Assembly (NCBI GenBank): GCA_004794785.1 | Contig: SJOL01009422.1 | Location: forward strand, 651,162-715,161 | DNA from: Opisthorchis felineus | Taxonomy: Eukaryota; Platyhelminthes; Trematoda; Opisthorchiida; Opisthorchiidae | Length of the DNA: 64,000 bases | Direction of reading: 5' to 3' | Shown: positions 47,401 through 59,852 of the stretch, in pieces | Numbering within the stretch: the stretch's first letter is position 1 | Layout of the letters: every line of letters starts with the position of its first letter | The notes under the pieces: generated by a model | What the model saw: only the letters and a program-made list of their open reading frames with translations | Told to the model about the DNA's origin: nothing | Database searches by the model: none | Made by a program: the position numbers and the translations under genes

Positions 47401-50400
47401 TACAGCAAAGTCAGCGTGGAGCCAAACTTCGCTAAACTTTCCCCGTGGTTCATCCCTCACAATGACGTTTTCCCGCCTCGATCCATTGCTCCCTAGTTAG
47501 GATTGCCTGCTTGAGTGCTATATTTACATCCCCGTTTATTTCAGACTCAATTTCAAAGAAAGATGTTCACTGTGACAATTTCCAACTGCGTGGATACTTG
47601 GACGGGCTCGCTTTCCGGCGGTTTACGTACGGATTCAAGAAAATCTATTACCCTGTGTGGTTTTTGTGTTCCAAAATGAGCTTCCAAGAACCTCTGTTTC
47701 CGCCCTTGCCCTCCACTGTTTCAAAAGAGAGACTGATAGAGTTATCCCCTTTCGTATTTCTTTTTTATTGAGGTTGACCTCAATTTTCATGATCTCATTT
47801 AATGTCAAGTGCGTTTGCTCACTGGCTCTATTGGTACGTCCAAATCTTTTTGTACCTGTATGTATATAAATTGCATTTAGTGTCTGGAAAGCATTTAGTT
47901 ATACTTGAGTCTTTAAACATGAGTGTTGTCAGACCGAATCTTCCTATGTCAAGTACCGTATGTGTTGGAGACCGCAACTCTTACTTTCTAGCGGTCACTC
48001 AAATTTACGTCCAAGTGAAATGTATGGAACCCTCAGGCATTAGACCCATGACCTTCTACTGGCGGATGTGCCTGCTGTACTTATTTTACTTACCGTTGGA
48101 GTACCCATAGCCGAAAAAAGTGAATAACAATGCCAAGGCTAAACCATCGATATCCACACTGGCAGGAATCAACTGGTAGCAAATTACTTCGGTCCTTGGC
48201 TTAACACGCTGATTCAAGTATATATTTGAATTAATATCGGAGTCTGTCGGCGGACGAAAATGTGTGTGTGTAAGTGGCATAAAACCTTGCCACAAAAGCT
48301 TGAGGCGGGGTTCCTCAAGAGCCAGGCTCACGCTTCAATAACACAGGAAACCGGTCACATTACTGTGTACAGTGGAGGAAGAAGAGGTACTGGCACAAAT
48401 AAGCTGACGGCACAAGAATAAAACACAAACGTGCCCTGTGGGCATAATTATAATTCAGCAATTGAGAAAAGGTTTTCCCCACCGAATTCAACTCACATTA
48501 GGAGACAGCGGTCGTTGTAAAGACCGCAAAATCCTGGAGCAAACGGTTCTAGTGCCCCGCCAATTACAAGAAAAATTTACAGTCACACACTGGTTCCCGC
48601 TCTAATCTTACGCACTCACCAGCGATGCCACTCAAGGTAGACTTAAATCGGAAGCCCATTTTGCTTGATTGATATCCGTGGAATACCAGAGGTTTAAAAA
48701 TTTAAACAAGGGTCCTCAACTTTATTCTCCTGAGAGAGTGTTTGAGGCTGAATGCCATTTAAACAGCCTGTTTGTCCTGCAGCACTCAAACGCGTCACAG
48801 TCCAAAGATACGCAGCCTTGCATAGCGGGAGATTTGCAGGTGTCTCCACCGAATTCTAGGTTCTTATAAATGACAAGCAGTGGCAAACATCTGGATATGA
48901 TATTTGTAGACCTTATGGGGGCGTTCACTGGTGTTCCTGAAAGCGACTCCCAAATAATTTTTAATCTCCCAATCAAGCGCGGGAGATTTTGTGATAAGCA
49001 CCTGTCGCTCTGGAAGGATGCTTAGTGCATATGAAGGTAGGTGCCATTATAGGTGATTAGCCAGGTGCCAAAGGGGTCAGTTCTTGGGCGTGATATCCAA
49101 GTAGTATATTAGCAAACTCTCACTGACGCTGGAATCGAGGTGCTTGTCATGAGCAGGCGACCTGAAGCTCGGGGTGGAAGTATAAGGTAAAAGATACGAA
49201 TGGGCTACAGAATATGTTTGGTGAGCTCAAGTTATGACCTTGAAAGTGGTTTCAAAATGTTCACCAAGATAAACGTGAGGTCTAATTTTTCAAGACATCC
49301 AAACCACTAGAGATTTGCCACATCAGAAAGGTGCTGAAAAGAAGCGTGGACCGGCTCTGACCCCGCCCCAGGAAAACCCCAGAGGAAGCGTTACCTTAGG
49401 GCCACCAATCCCAGAGCCATGCATCATTAGGCCTCACGAAGGCACAATAAACTGACAGGCTTCACCGGTTGCAATAGTTATGGAAACGATAAGCCTCTGT
49501 ACATGCAAGTTGAACGCCTAAGGTGTGTTAAACGTGTCATTCGTGTATCATTGTCGTGAACACACCCTCCATTGTTTTCGCAGTACCCTAATCGCGTTTC
49601 ATTTTCCGTGTAGGCTTTTAGTGTTAATAGCCGTGTAGGGGGTTGATTAATAATGTAACTCCATTTTTTATTCCGCGGTTAGGCGGTACCACATACGCTC
49701 ATGGAAATTCATGCTGACAGAAACACCATGGGGCATGCCATTATCCCAACCGGCTGCTTTGAGCTGATTCCACCGCGGATGGTGCATTTAAACGATAGAC
49801 CCATCGGTTTTGCGCAGTCATCACCTACTTTACAGGCATTGACGCAATGTATCTGGACAACGTGCACACACGCACTGATTTCTTCGATTTTCGCAGATGC
49901 TACGTTTTTTTCAGATGCACTGTCACATGCATCACCTCCAACTGCAGCTGCGTTGCTAAAGAAAGTCTATGTCCAACCGACCAGCTTGATACTCTTCCGC
50001 AATTTTCACATGCAAGCCGGACACCAGACAAGACGTTGACAGGTTCGTGCAAAAACTTGAATTTGTGCCCAAAAATCGTGATATCAAGGCAGTTTCAGCG
50101 CTTAAACGCAATTTTGAACACAACAGGAGAAAAACATCACTCACAACACAAGCAGATATTAATTAAAGCACACAAAATTGTTCGGTCGCTGGAGATGCCT
50201 CACAAGCAACCGCAATCCAGTGAACTTGTTTCCTGTCTAACAACTATCCTGAAACGAGACGTCGCTTCGCTCTTAACGAAAACACTGCTGATTCTTTGTC
50301 AGCGGTTACTTTTCAAACATGCCATAATGAGTCTATGAAGTTGTCTTTCCGATAGTCCGCTTAAGGAGTTGCTTGAAATGCGTACGGATGAAAAGAGCAT

Positions 50401-50900
50401 TTTTAGCTTGCTTGTACATCCAAATTCATCAAACGCTCCGTGCGGTACAAACAAAACTAGCAACTTTATAGAATGTCTATTTCTGCACCTTTGCGCTGTT
50501 AACGCTTCACCGTTGCTAGCCTCTTTGTGAACAGCATGTGCGAGGCGCCAATCGACAATAGCATTTCTGCCTAAATTGTAGAAAGTCATAAATTACAACT
50601 TCATACGAAAGAGTTCCCCGTAATTATGGATGCACATCACATTCCCATTCTCTCATTGGTTGCAGTTTTGTACCTCAAGCAAAGCACCGCGCAAGCACAC
50701 AATTCAAAAAAATCTTAAAATCTTCGAGTTGCAAATCCTGTGCTGCGGAGTGACGTAGGTTTAGGCAGTGAAATTACACCCACCTAATGAACAACGTCGA
50801 CTCGGAGTCAGCGCTTTAACCAAACGCTCAGTCACCTAAATCCGAGATCCTGAGTTTTACAATGGAGATCTTCTACCAGCGAAGTCATCTAGATTGCCGT
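47400..50900. other. No gene recognised
   Basis: ORFs at 47,511-47,771, 47,802-48,110, 49,701-50,039 and 49,847-50,338 (+, 163 codons) have no recognisable domain. The two at 49.7-50.3 kb overlap in different frames. I considered whether 50.0-50.6 kb holds a MULE C-terminal segment matching the relic at 55 kb and could not support it. Confidence 0.45.
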
Positions 50901-52650
50901 TGACACTTCCGTTTCCTCCGCATATGCCGCGCGTTGAATGATTTGCCTACAACACTTCTGCTCCAACAGGCCGCTTACTAGAAGTAAACCGGAACTGACT
51001 TCACCGAAACCATGGCGTTTTTGGAGCTGAAAATCTTGCTAGAATTTAGCCTAAGCCGGTCGCAAGTGTCACTGATGTGTTGCTCATAGCGTTTTGCTTA
51101 AATCAGTAAGCTTTCAAGGTCACGCAAAGCCGCCGAATCGCATGTAATTGCCAATATACGAGATAAGCACTAAATCAAATCCCCACATATTTTATCTTTT
51201 TGTGGTTTCTTTAAATGAGAAAAAACATACACGGAATACCCAATGCAAATTTAACCTAGGTGGGTAGCTGAATAACGTTTGGATGCATTATACTCATCCG
51301 ACGTAACAAATAAGATGAGTTTGTTCAGTGAACTTCGGGACAGCATTGTTTTTGGTATAAACACCCTGCGTTTAGCATAATATTGGAAGACATCTTGATG
51401 CATTGTGCAGTGGTGATGCAAGGTGCACCTCTGTGTATGATCCCCGTTCTCAGTTATACACAATTAGTCGGTAGATAATGCAGCGTTTTTGGATATCTGG
51501 ATGCAAATTACCAACACAACGATATCATCTTCATGGTAATTAATGATGCCCCTTGGCTGGAATATGTCGTAAAGCGCAGCGACATTGTCGGAAAACAAGA
51601 CCGGCTATTGCTCTTCATGATTGCGTGCGAACTGTCGTTTATCTGGGCTACTTATTGCAACTACTAGGTCCATATCTATGCGCAAAGCCGGTTTTTGGGC
51701 CTCAACTACGCATGGTATTCTTATCCAACAGCTAACGACGGTTCTTCATATGCATACATGTCGTCCGTCTGCCATCCAAACGCCCGAAAAATTCGCGAAT
51801 ACCTTTGTCGAAGCATATTTTGCATCGATACAAGCGCAGTGGGTGGGCACTTAAGTTCCCGTTTTCCAGAAGTCACTTTCACTCGACAGGGATTCGAAAA
51901 GGTAAAATGTATAATCCATCACGTATCGTTGGCAAAATTGTTAAGACGTCTTACTGTTATAAAGGCTAGCTTGCTACCTGCTCAGTTATTCCTACAGTCC
52001 GTAATGAAGTTCCAATGTGTACACCAATCTTACAACATCAAGATTCAGTGATCATACGCGTCATTGGACGTAGCGAAGTCAAAGTTAATGTGAGATGTAA
52101 ACATGTCGTAAGTTCAAGTGGTACAAACTTGATGCCTGGAATTCAGGGACCTCACGCACCTTCAAACGTGTACCCATGGATGCAGCCGTGGAGAGGATTC
52201 AGTGAGTAAGCAGGCACTTGGTGTTGAATCTGCGACTTTATAGCAATAAACCCCAACTTCGCTCCATTTCTGCTTTCCGTCTGCAACCTAATAAACAAAA
52301 CAGCCCTGTCGTCCTCATGACAACTTGCAACCATCCCATACTCAACTGCAGTGGCCAAATGGGGCCTGTACTTGGAAACCGTTTTCAGTATTTGTGCGTG
52401 CTTGCAAACCAACACTGTGGTCTTCAGCATTCCGTTATACCAAAAAAAGCATCTCAGACACACGTAACACGCTGGAAGCCGCTGGCTATTTAGGGCTATC
52501 CTGAGGCTCATTTTCAGATCTGTCAGATGGGCTTTGGTCTCCCCTATCTCATCGTTCATGCCAATGTATCGCCATCCATCTTCACCGCGACATTCATGTC
52601 TAAACCATCCGAATATACGAACGAATAAGACAGTCACTTCTGATGCAACC
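50900..52650 (+). repeat. Tandem repeat pair, copy 1 (partner 56,450-58,980)
   Basis: Collinear matches in direct orientation: TGATGTGTTGCTCATAGC (51,073) with TGATGTGTCGCTCGTAGC (56,534); GTGCAGTGGTGATG (51,404) with GTGCAGTGGCGATG (57,448); GTCGTAAAGCGCA (51,567) with GTCATAAAGCGCA (57,608). Further matches run near 52,185/58,480 and 52,480/58,800. Identity looks about 65-70%. A 161-codon minus ORF (52,637-52,152) inside is interrupted in the partner and is probably not a gene. Confidence 0.65.
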
Positions 52651-55100
52651 TAGCCGTCTATGATGATGATGATGGTCCAACTGGATGCTGCAAGACATAC
52701 TCTATCTCAGTGCTCTAGGAAGAAATATTCTTCAACGCACAGCCAAGTATCAAACACAGCCGAAATGCCACCAACCTTTCCTTTGACCTCTAAGCTGTCG
52801 ATGGACCCTGACTTCCCGTCACCTATTCCCCAAATACGTCTTGCCTGCCCATCCATATTTATCCCATCTGGTTAGCCTCTTTCTCCCCATGGTATCCCCA
52901 AACATCAACCAAATCTTTCCGCACCTTGTCTTTCCCCTCCATACTCATTGACCCGGACGATTTCCAAGATTGCACGAGTGAAGGCTCTCCCTCCAACTGC
53001 GTGCCATCCCCCCAAATACCTCCCCAGCACCGCTGTCTGAATGGGCGTTATTCAACCGTCTCAAAAACTGTCTTTGGTGATTGTATCACCACTTTTTGCC
53101 CATCATGCTCAAAAACAGGATATTCCTATCCCCTCAGATGGCTGCCACCTAACCGTCTGCTCACATGAGGTAACTACAAAGGCATGTACACCTCAACCAC
53201 GATTTCGCGAACCATCTATTCACACATCTTCCCTTCCTACACGGACGACTGCCCCACTAGCCATGACCTTAATGGCACACAATTTAACTAATGAACGCCT
53301 CTCATGCTCACGTATGGCTACGCCGATCTGCATCGACCCCAAACTGCCATTCCGCCTGTCTCCATCAGAGCTTCGATTATCGCTTTTGAAACCGGGCAAT
53401 TTCACCCCATTAAAGAAGTTAGGAAATGCAACCACTCTTATCTGCTTCCACTTCGGGCAGCAGTCTAATGGCAACAAAGAACCACCCTGTTCCCCTCGAT
53501 GGACTAAATAATATCCTTGATCCACGCCGGTCTTAATGTTTTACGATTCCTTGGACAAACCTAACTATTCTGGCAACCCAAACTTACTCACCCAAGATGA
53601 CAGTGTACGGGACTGTCCACAAACTGAATTACGACGTTGCGACGACGGTATCGCGACTGCCATACCCAGTTTGATGGCCTGCACTTAGTTCAATACATTT
53701 CTACTATTTCCCGGCCGAGCGCGCTACATGCTTCTTAAAGACGTTCCACTCCGATGAATTTGTGCCGTAACTTCGATGTACTGGCAAGCTCACCGTACTG
53801 TCTGCTCGCACTGCCCACAAACGAACTAATTTATCCATAGCATTATCATGGCTTCAGTATACCCAATACAGCGTTTGCTGACCATCACAAAATATTCTCC
53901 AAATTTGCTGGCTACGATGAAATCCTTGGCTTTTCCTTTGCCACAACAGAAAACGTTTTATTACATAGGTGGCGAACGGCTGCTCCATTTAGAGACGTAA
54001 CTATTGTTCATGAACTCTCAAAATGTCTTCAAATCCAGCAAAGGAAAAGACAGGCAGCAAAACAAACTTTTCACAAAACTTCCCACCGCCTTCACGGAGA
54101 TATCATGCCGTTAGAGTTTAGGGTTTCGAATAAATGGCAAAACTCCTTGAAAAGTTTTCTTAGTTCAAGCTATGTTTTGGGATAAGTTTGAGGTGTGCGT
54201 CCAAAAATCGGCCTCTAACAACAGCAGCTTCAAATGCCTATTAAAATGGCATCTGCAATTGGTACGGTATAGTTTTGGATAACCCCAGTACAGACACTGG
54301 AAACCCTGAAGACAGGTGACTCCTCCCTTTCGCACCCTGTGGGGTGCAAAAAGCTGGGTTGCCTATCACACAAAATCTTATGAATCCTGTGAATACGGTC
54401 GTTTCCGACAGATATGTCAGTTATATACCAGAATTCCGCAGAGTAATGGAATTTTGACACACATACTTAAAGGGATGAGCCGACAAACGAGATAGCATAG
54501 TGACCACGTGATGTGCTGATCCAAGGAAATCGTGAGCGTCATCTATAGTGGATCCTAGGTTGAATAGTTAACCAGAAAAACTGTTCAAATCAAATCCCTG
54601 GAATGGGTGCTTTGCGTGAACCAACTTCAAACGACGGGTTGACCCTATAGCGGAACAACCGGACTTCTTCGCGTAAGCTATACCGGGCAGCTTATCATGC
54701 CCCTGAGGTTGAGAGCATAGCGGGGTCATCTCTAGAAGATTTCAAATATTACTGCTCCGGGAACAGATGGAAATTGATAGCAACCGCCTGAGTTACCACA
54801 CGTCAAGTCCAAGCTTCGGCCGGTTGAACAGTCTAATCAACAGGAGAGGTGACGTGAAGAACCTCTCGAAATAGCCAACCATCTCGCCGACTGGATGGAC
54901 ATGTTGCATACCGACTATGGCCCGAAGAGGGCCTGCCCTCACGGTGATCGTTTGCCACGCAATGCTCTTATCTGCAACATCTTTGCGAGTGGAATAAAAA
55001 GTTGCAGCCGAAATGTTGCATTTTGTTGTATGTACTCTCAAACCAAAAGTCACCTAATCTATCTTCATTTTGCCGCTATTTGCTTCAATTAGTCTCCTCT
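52650..55100. other. No gene recognised; (ATG)n run at 52,660-52,675
   Basis: A pyrimidine-rich plus ORF (53,041-53,511, 156 codons) has no domain. Its end (about 53,420-53,530) resembles 60,500-60,670, including GATCCACGCCGGTC against GATCCATGCTGGTC, so the tandem repeat may extend this far with later insertions. 54,230-55,053 holds only short minus-strand ORFs. Confidence 0.4.
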
Positions 55101-56330
55101 TCAAATTTTTGGCGCGCATTCGAACTTTCAGCTAGTTGTGCTATGGCCTCGGGGGTGGTTCCACATGTCTTTGTTGAGAAATTTGGGGCTGTATCATTTT
55201 CATCCTTTCCGGCGTTTGCGAACGTAATAAATGAACAGCTGAAGTATAACTATGTGATGTTTGTGCGTGCATCCAGTGATCGAAGCACGAACTCTGTTTT
55301 GCGTTACGACTGGGCGTAATACAAATGCAACAGGCAGCCTGCAAGACAAACGGGATGTCGAGGAATCCGAAAAAACAAGTAGGCTGAGCGGTTTTCCTAA
55401 TGACAAACAGTGCGCGAAGCACCGGCTGTACAGTGCGTTTTTGTCTAAGGAGGCGGGGGAACAATTTCTCGGTCATATCTTATTATCTTAAACACAACCA
55501 TAAGGTCTCTGAATTTTTGTACAATCGCCCTCCGGCAAATCGACGGCCAACCAAAGAGGAGTTGGGCATGTGCAGGGCCCTGCTGAGGTATGGAACACCG
55601 TCGTATGAACTGCGGCAGTTTGCGGTCGATGAATTCGGCAAAGACCTTGACACTCAGGGCCTTTACAACTACCGCCGGAAATGTCGATCTTCTCTGTTGA
55701 GTAAGTGACACACAGCTGGGTTTTATTGTGGCAGATGATATGCCTTCGGTCCTGGCAAACGTTTCGGGAGACCGGAAGACTGCTTGTGCCGCAGTCATTG
55801 AAGGTCACTGTAGCCACATATGTTTCTGCAGATGGCAGCTTCCCAGATGCTTCCCAGATGCAGTAAGGGTCGAAGGAACGCACGCGTCTTGTGCACCAGC
55901 TGGGTTTGTTCAGCTGTCCTCCATTGTCGACGGCATTGTCGTCCTAGCATATTTTGCCATTTAAAGTGGAGAACTGTGCTGTTCATCAACAAACCAGCAT
56001 AGGTTATCAACAACCGCAAGCCTTGCTCTCTTCGAGCCTCGTACAATTTATCCGACAATAATGAATGCGTCGCCCACCAAGATAACTCGGAATGGCAATT
56101 ATTGAGGTCCCTGGACACAGTATTCGGTATTCGACTAGTCAAGCAGGTGTACAAAGCAACGATCATTTACAGCAGCGACATTTTCGAGTATTTTGTATCC
56201 TTAAGGACCATGTAGTTTCCAAAAAGCTCTATAAAGTAGTTCAGCTACAGAACTACCTGCAAATTTCGTCCATTGTAAGCGATTCACGTTTTGCCACGAT
56301 TCGCGATATCCTGTTACATTACGCGCCGTT
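55100..56330 (+). pseudogene. MULE (Mutator-like) transposase relic
   Basis: Pieces in different plus-strand frames fit a MULE transposase. The N-terminal DNA-binding part has YNYVMFVRASSDRS (55,239-55,280) and KCNRQPARQTGCRGIRKNK, then LKHNHKVSEFLYNRPPANRR (from about 55,490), the HNHxVS signature, and ELRQFAVDEFGKDL. A transposase-core start follows: RCFPDAVRVEGTHASCAPAG (about 55,848-55,907), where MULEs usually have LDGTY with the first catalytic Asp; here it is Glu. Later fragments (56,110-56,330) weakly suggest the region around the second Asp. Stops and frame changes are frequent. A FAR1-like or FLYWCH protein is the alternative. No terminal inverted repeats were identified. Confidence 0.55.
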
Positions 56331-56449
56331 TTCGCGGCAAGTGGAGACTGATGACCCTAGAGATTCACTCTCTTGAACAAGTCACCCACGCAGACATCTT
56401 GCAGAACAATTCATTATACAAAGGCATTCTTGCCGCTCACTAGAAGCAC

Positions 56450-58980
56450 ACCCAAACTATTTTCGTCGAAACTATAGGCTTTTCGAAGTTGTGCCTTTTA
56501 CGGGGTGCTAGTCTAATCCGTTTGCATCTTTCAGTGATGTGTCGCTCGTAGCATTTCGTTTCAGTGAGCGAAATTTCAAGATCACGGACCATCACCGGTT
56601 GAATCGCGTAATAGCACTTTAGCATATTTTGGCGTTCTTCGGTGTTCTTTAAAATAAGGCAACATCCATATAATATCTAATGCAAATTCCATCCAGGAAA
56701 ATCAGTCAGTGACGCTTGATTGCCTTTAAGTCTGTGGCTTCCCCTTCATCCACATACTTGACTATCAGCTCACATTCATTCACTAGATCAGGAGATTCGC
56801 CTTTTTTCATTCACTCACAAACCACGCCAGGCAACCGTGACTCACTTGACTATACAGATCACAGTTGCTCACTAGATCACGAGACTCGTCTTCTTTTCCT
56901 TCACTCACAAATCACGCAACACAACCTTGACTCGTCTGACCTTGACTGTCTGCACTGTCTGGTGAGTGTATTAACAGGTCATGTGCTGACACACCTACAC
57001 ATGCGTAAACGTACCTACACACAGAAAAACCGAACACCGTCCGCACACAACTCAACCCAACACAACTTTACAGCACCACGCGCGTCGCCCGACTCGGAGT
57101 CTAGCCACTCAGGAATTATGGCGGACATTTACGGGTAATCAGGAAACACGTGTGCTGCTACAACGGCGAAAACACGGAGCCTGCATCCGGACCAGCAACA
57201 GAATTTATCAACTTGCACCTACAGTATGATAAGTTCCTCTTTCCACATATACATATTGTAACCATTCCACTTAACAAAACTGCCTTAGTTAGTGCTCATC
57301 GTTTTCTGTCAGTATAACCAATTTTTGGGTTAACTCCTCAGATTTAACAAATGCGATGAGTTTTTTCAGCACACTTCGGCGCAACACACTTTTCTTACGG
57401 AACTCGCCTGCCATTAAGTAGAACAGCGTTAGACAACTGCATGAACTGTGCAGTGGCGATGGAAGGGCCATCTCTATGCATGATCGTCTTTCCCGGATAT
57501 GCCTAACTAGCCTGTGGATAATACAGAGTCACGGGGTAACTACAGGTAAATTACCAACACAATGCTACCATTCCTATTAGGAATATGACGCTCCGTGGGT
57601 GGTATACGTCATAAAGCGCAAATATAATGATGGCAGCTAAGGTCATCCATTGCCTCACCATGATAACGGTAGCCGATTTTACCCACCTCGACTACTCGTC
57701 GTAACTGCTAGGCCCGTGTTTATGTGCGATGCTGATAATGGGGCCTCACCTATGCAAGGTAACCTAATCCAATTGCCAACGACAGTCCTTCACACCAATA
57801 CGTGTTTGCAATGTCGCTCACTTTGGCTACTTATGGTAACTGCCGGGCCCGTACCGATGCACGCGGCTGATTATGAGGCCTCAACTTTACATAGTAGCCC
57901 AGTCCAACTACAAGCGGTGGTCTTTCATATTCATACGTTTCGTCCGTCCGCCAAGCCCGCGCCTGAAAACTACACAACGACCATTGGCGGTTTACGTTTC
58001 TATTTATTGGTTTAATCGGCACGAACGTAATGTGTAATCGATCTTGTTCTGGTTTTCAAGAAGCCACTGTCACTCGACAGGGTTTCTAAAAGAAAACCTG
58101 CATGATCAATTACAACTCGTGTACATCTTCCGCAATATCACTGAAAACACATAATGAAACAAAGTTATAGCGACTAACGCACCAAGTGCTTACTGGATCC
58201 CGTTGTCCACAATTCCCGATCGGTGTCGACGCCGAAGTTGGGGTCTTACTGCTATAAAAGTAAACTTACTACTTGCTCAATTAGTCCTATCGGCGATAAT
58301 GAGGGTGCCGTTTGTATACCAATGATTCGATAGCGGGATTCAGCGACCATATGCATTGATGGACGCAGCGAATTTGAAGCTAAAGGGGGAAGTATACTAG
58401 TCAATTATTAGACCAAGTGGTATAAACTTAAGCCGCAGGATCCAAGAATCGCACGTGTCCACTAACGTGCACCTGCGAGTGTATCCGTGGCGGAGATCTA
58501 ATGAGTGGGCGGCTCCTTGGTGTCAGATCTGCCCATTTATAGCACCGAATCCCAACTTCACTTCACTTCCGCTTCTCGATACTCATGCCACATAGCTTGG
58601 CAAAATCGAAGGCTCTGTCGCCCTCATCCTAACTTGTAACCATCACATACCCGCAGAAGCACTTTCAACAATTAGAAACTCCATTCCGGGAAAACAATCA
58701 GCTAACTTGCTTGCGTTTGCATACCGACATTTTTGTGGTCATCAGCATCCGGTTATATATAAAAAGCTTCCGCACCTCGGGTACACATAACACGTTGGAA
58801 GCTGCACACCACTGCAGGCCATGCTGAGGCTCTATTTCATGTCTATCATACAGGTTTGGGCCTCATAAAACTCCTTCTCTAGACACTCATTCAAGCAATC
58901 TGGATAGAAACTAGCAAGAACGACACCCGACATCGATTAGCAGCCATATATTGCAGCGTATCCAACCAGGAGCAGTAGGT
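56450..58980 (+). repeat. Tandem repeat pair, copy 2 (partner 50,900-52,650)
   Basis: See copy 1 for anchors. The offset grows from about 5,460 to 6,320 along the pair, so copy 2 has gained or copy 1 has lost several hundred bases in places. One extra part, 56,700-57,160, contains repeated CTCACTAGATCA and TTCACTCACAA words and an open frame (56,716-57,138) rich in Ser, Thr and His that I take as low-complexity. Confidence 0.6.
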
Positions 58981-59228
58981 ATCTCGCGGTCATCATCCTG
59001 GAATACGAGTAGCACCGAAAGCACCGAAACGCTTTGTAATCCCTTTCATATCCCTATGCAAACTCAAGGGGGGGGCCACCTTTCTGCTTCCGCAAGTCTA
59101 AAATGGGGCACCGAAAGCGGCACTCTTCGGCAAACGATGGCTCGACGTACGCAATACATGACCAAAAGAAAGCAGCTTCTGGTGCTGGACACATTCTTCA
59201 ATATAACCCCCTCCACAAAACTGAAAAC
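58980..59228. other. Linker with plus ORF, no gene recognised
   Basis: The plus ORF 58,951-59,313 runs into the antisense of the RTE element and is not supported as a gene. Confidence 0.45.
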
Positions 59229-59852
59229 TCACTTTCTAACTGCCTCGCTGCACAATCGCCGATACCATCCCACGCGATCTATTTCTCCGAAACAACGGTT
59301 GTCGAACACCTGAAGGCGTCTCAGTTCCGGTGTTCGAACAGGCCACATGTAACAGACGTACAACAAAACAGCCTGCACTGTAGCCTGATACACAAGTCCC
59401 ATGAGATTCAAGGATATAACGATTTGACGCCATAGGTGCAGCCAATAAGCAAGAGCAACCCAAGCCTTGCAATTTCGTGCATTAACCTCATGTGTCACAC
59501 TACAATCGAAATTAATACATCTTCCGAAATAAGCGACACGCTCCACAATTTCGTGTGGCACTCCTTGGATTGTAAGCGACGTGCTCAGTGACTGCAGGTT
59601 CATGAGTATGACCTTACAGTTTGTGGGTGCAAAGTGCATACCAGAAGACGGGATGACTCTGTTTGGTTCATGCAAGAGCACTTGCACCATCTCCTCTTTG
59701 AAGATGACAACAATAATGTCAGCATATATCAGATCTGCATATACCAGATCATTATCTCATCGGTCACGAAATTAAATAAGAATTCCGAGAGTTGGCGCCC
59801 CTGACGAGCGCTGCTTCGTGTACGGAAGCTTTTGGAGAGCTCTCCGTATACT
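59229..59852 (-). mobile_element. RTE/SR2-type LINE, 3' part of RT and C-terminus
   Basis: On the minus strand: LSEFLFNFVTDEIM (about 59,783-59,742), the catalytic box in the frame IYADIIVVIF (YADD with the second Asp changed to Ile, box at 59,726-59,715), then an open frame 59,690-59,229 with SGMHFAPTNCKV, LYVCYMWPVRTPELRRLQVF and DNRCFGEIDRVGWYRR. These are hallmark post-RT segments of flatworm RTE elements. The box change, an upstream stop and the truncation make it inactive. It is cut at 59,229 within the C-terminal segment. Confidence 0.85.

Noticed and set aside
49847..50338. 163-codon plus ORF
   Set aside because: No recognised domain, overlaps another ORF in a different frame, and no conservation could be shown.
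52152..52637. 161-codon minus-strand ORF
   Set aside because: It lies in the tandem repeat and the equivalent sequence in the partner near 58.5-58.95 kb is interrupted by stops.
53041..53511. 156-codon plus ORF
   Set aside because: Pyrimidine-rich low-complexity sequence; partial repeat match at 60.5 kb is at DNA level only.
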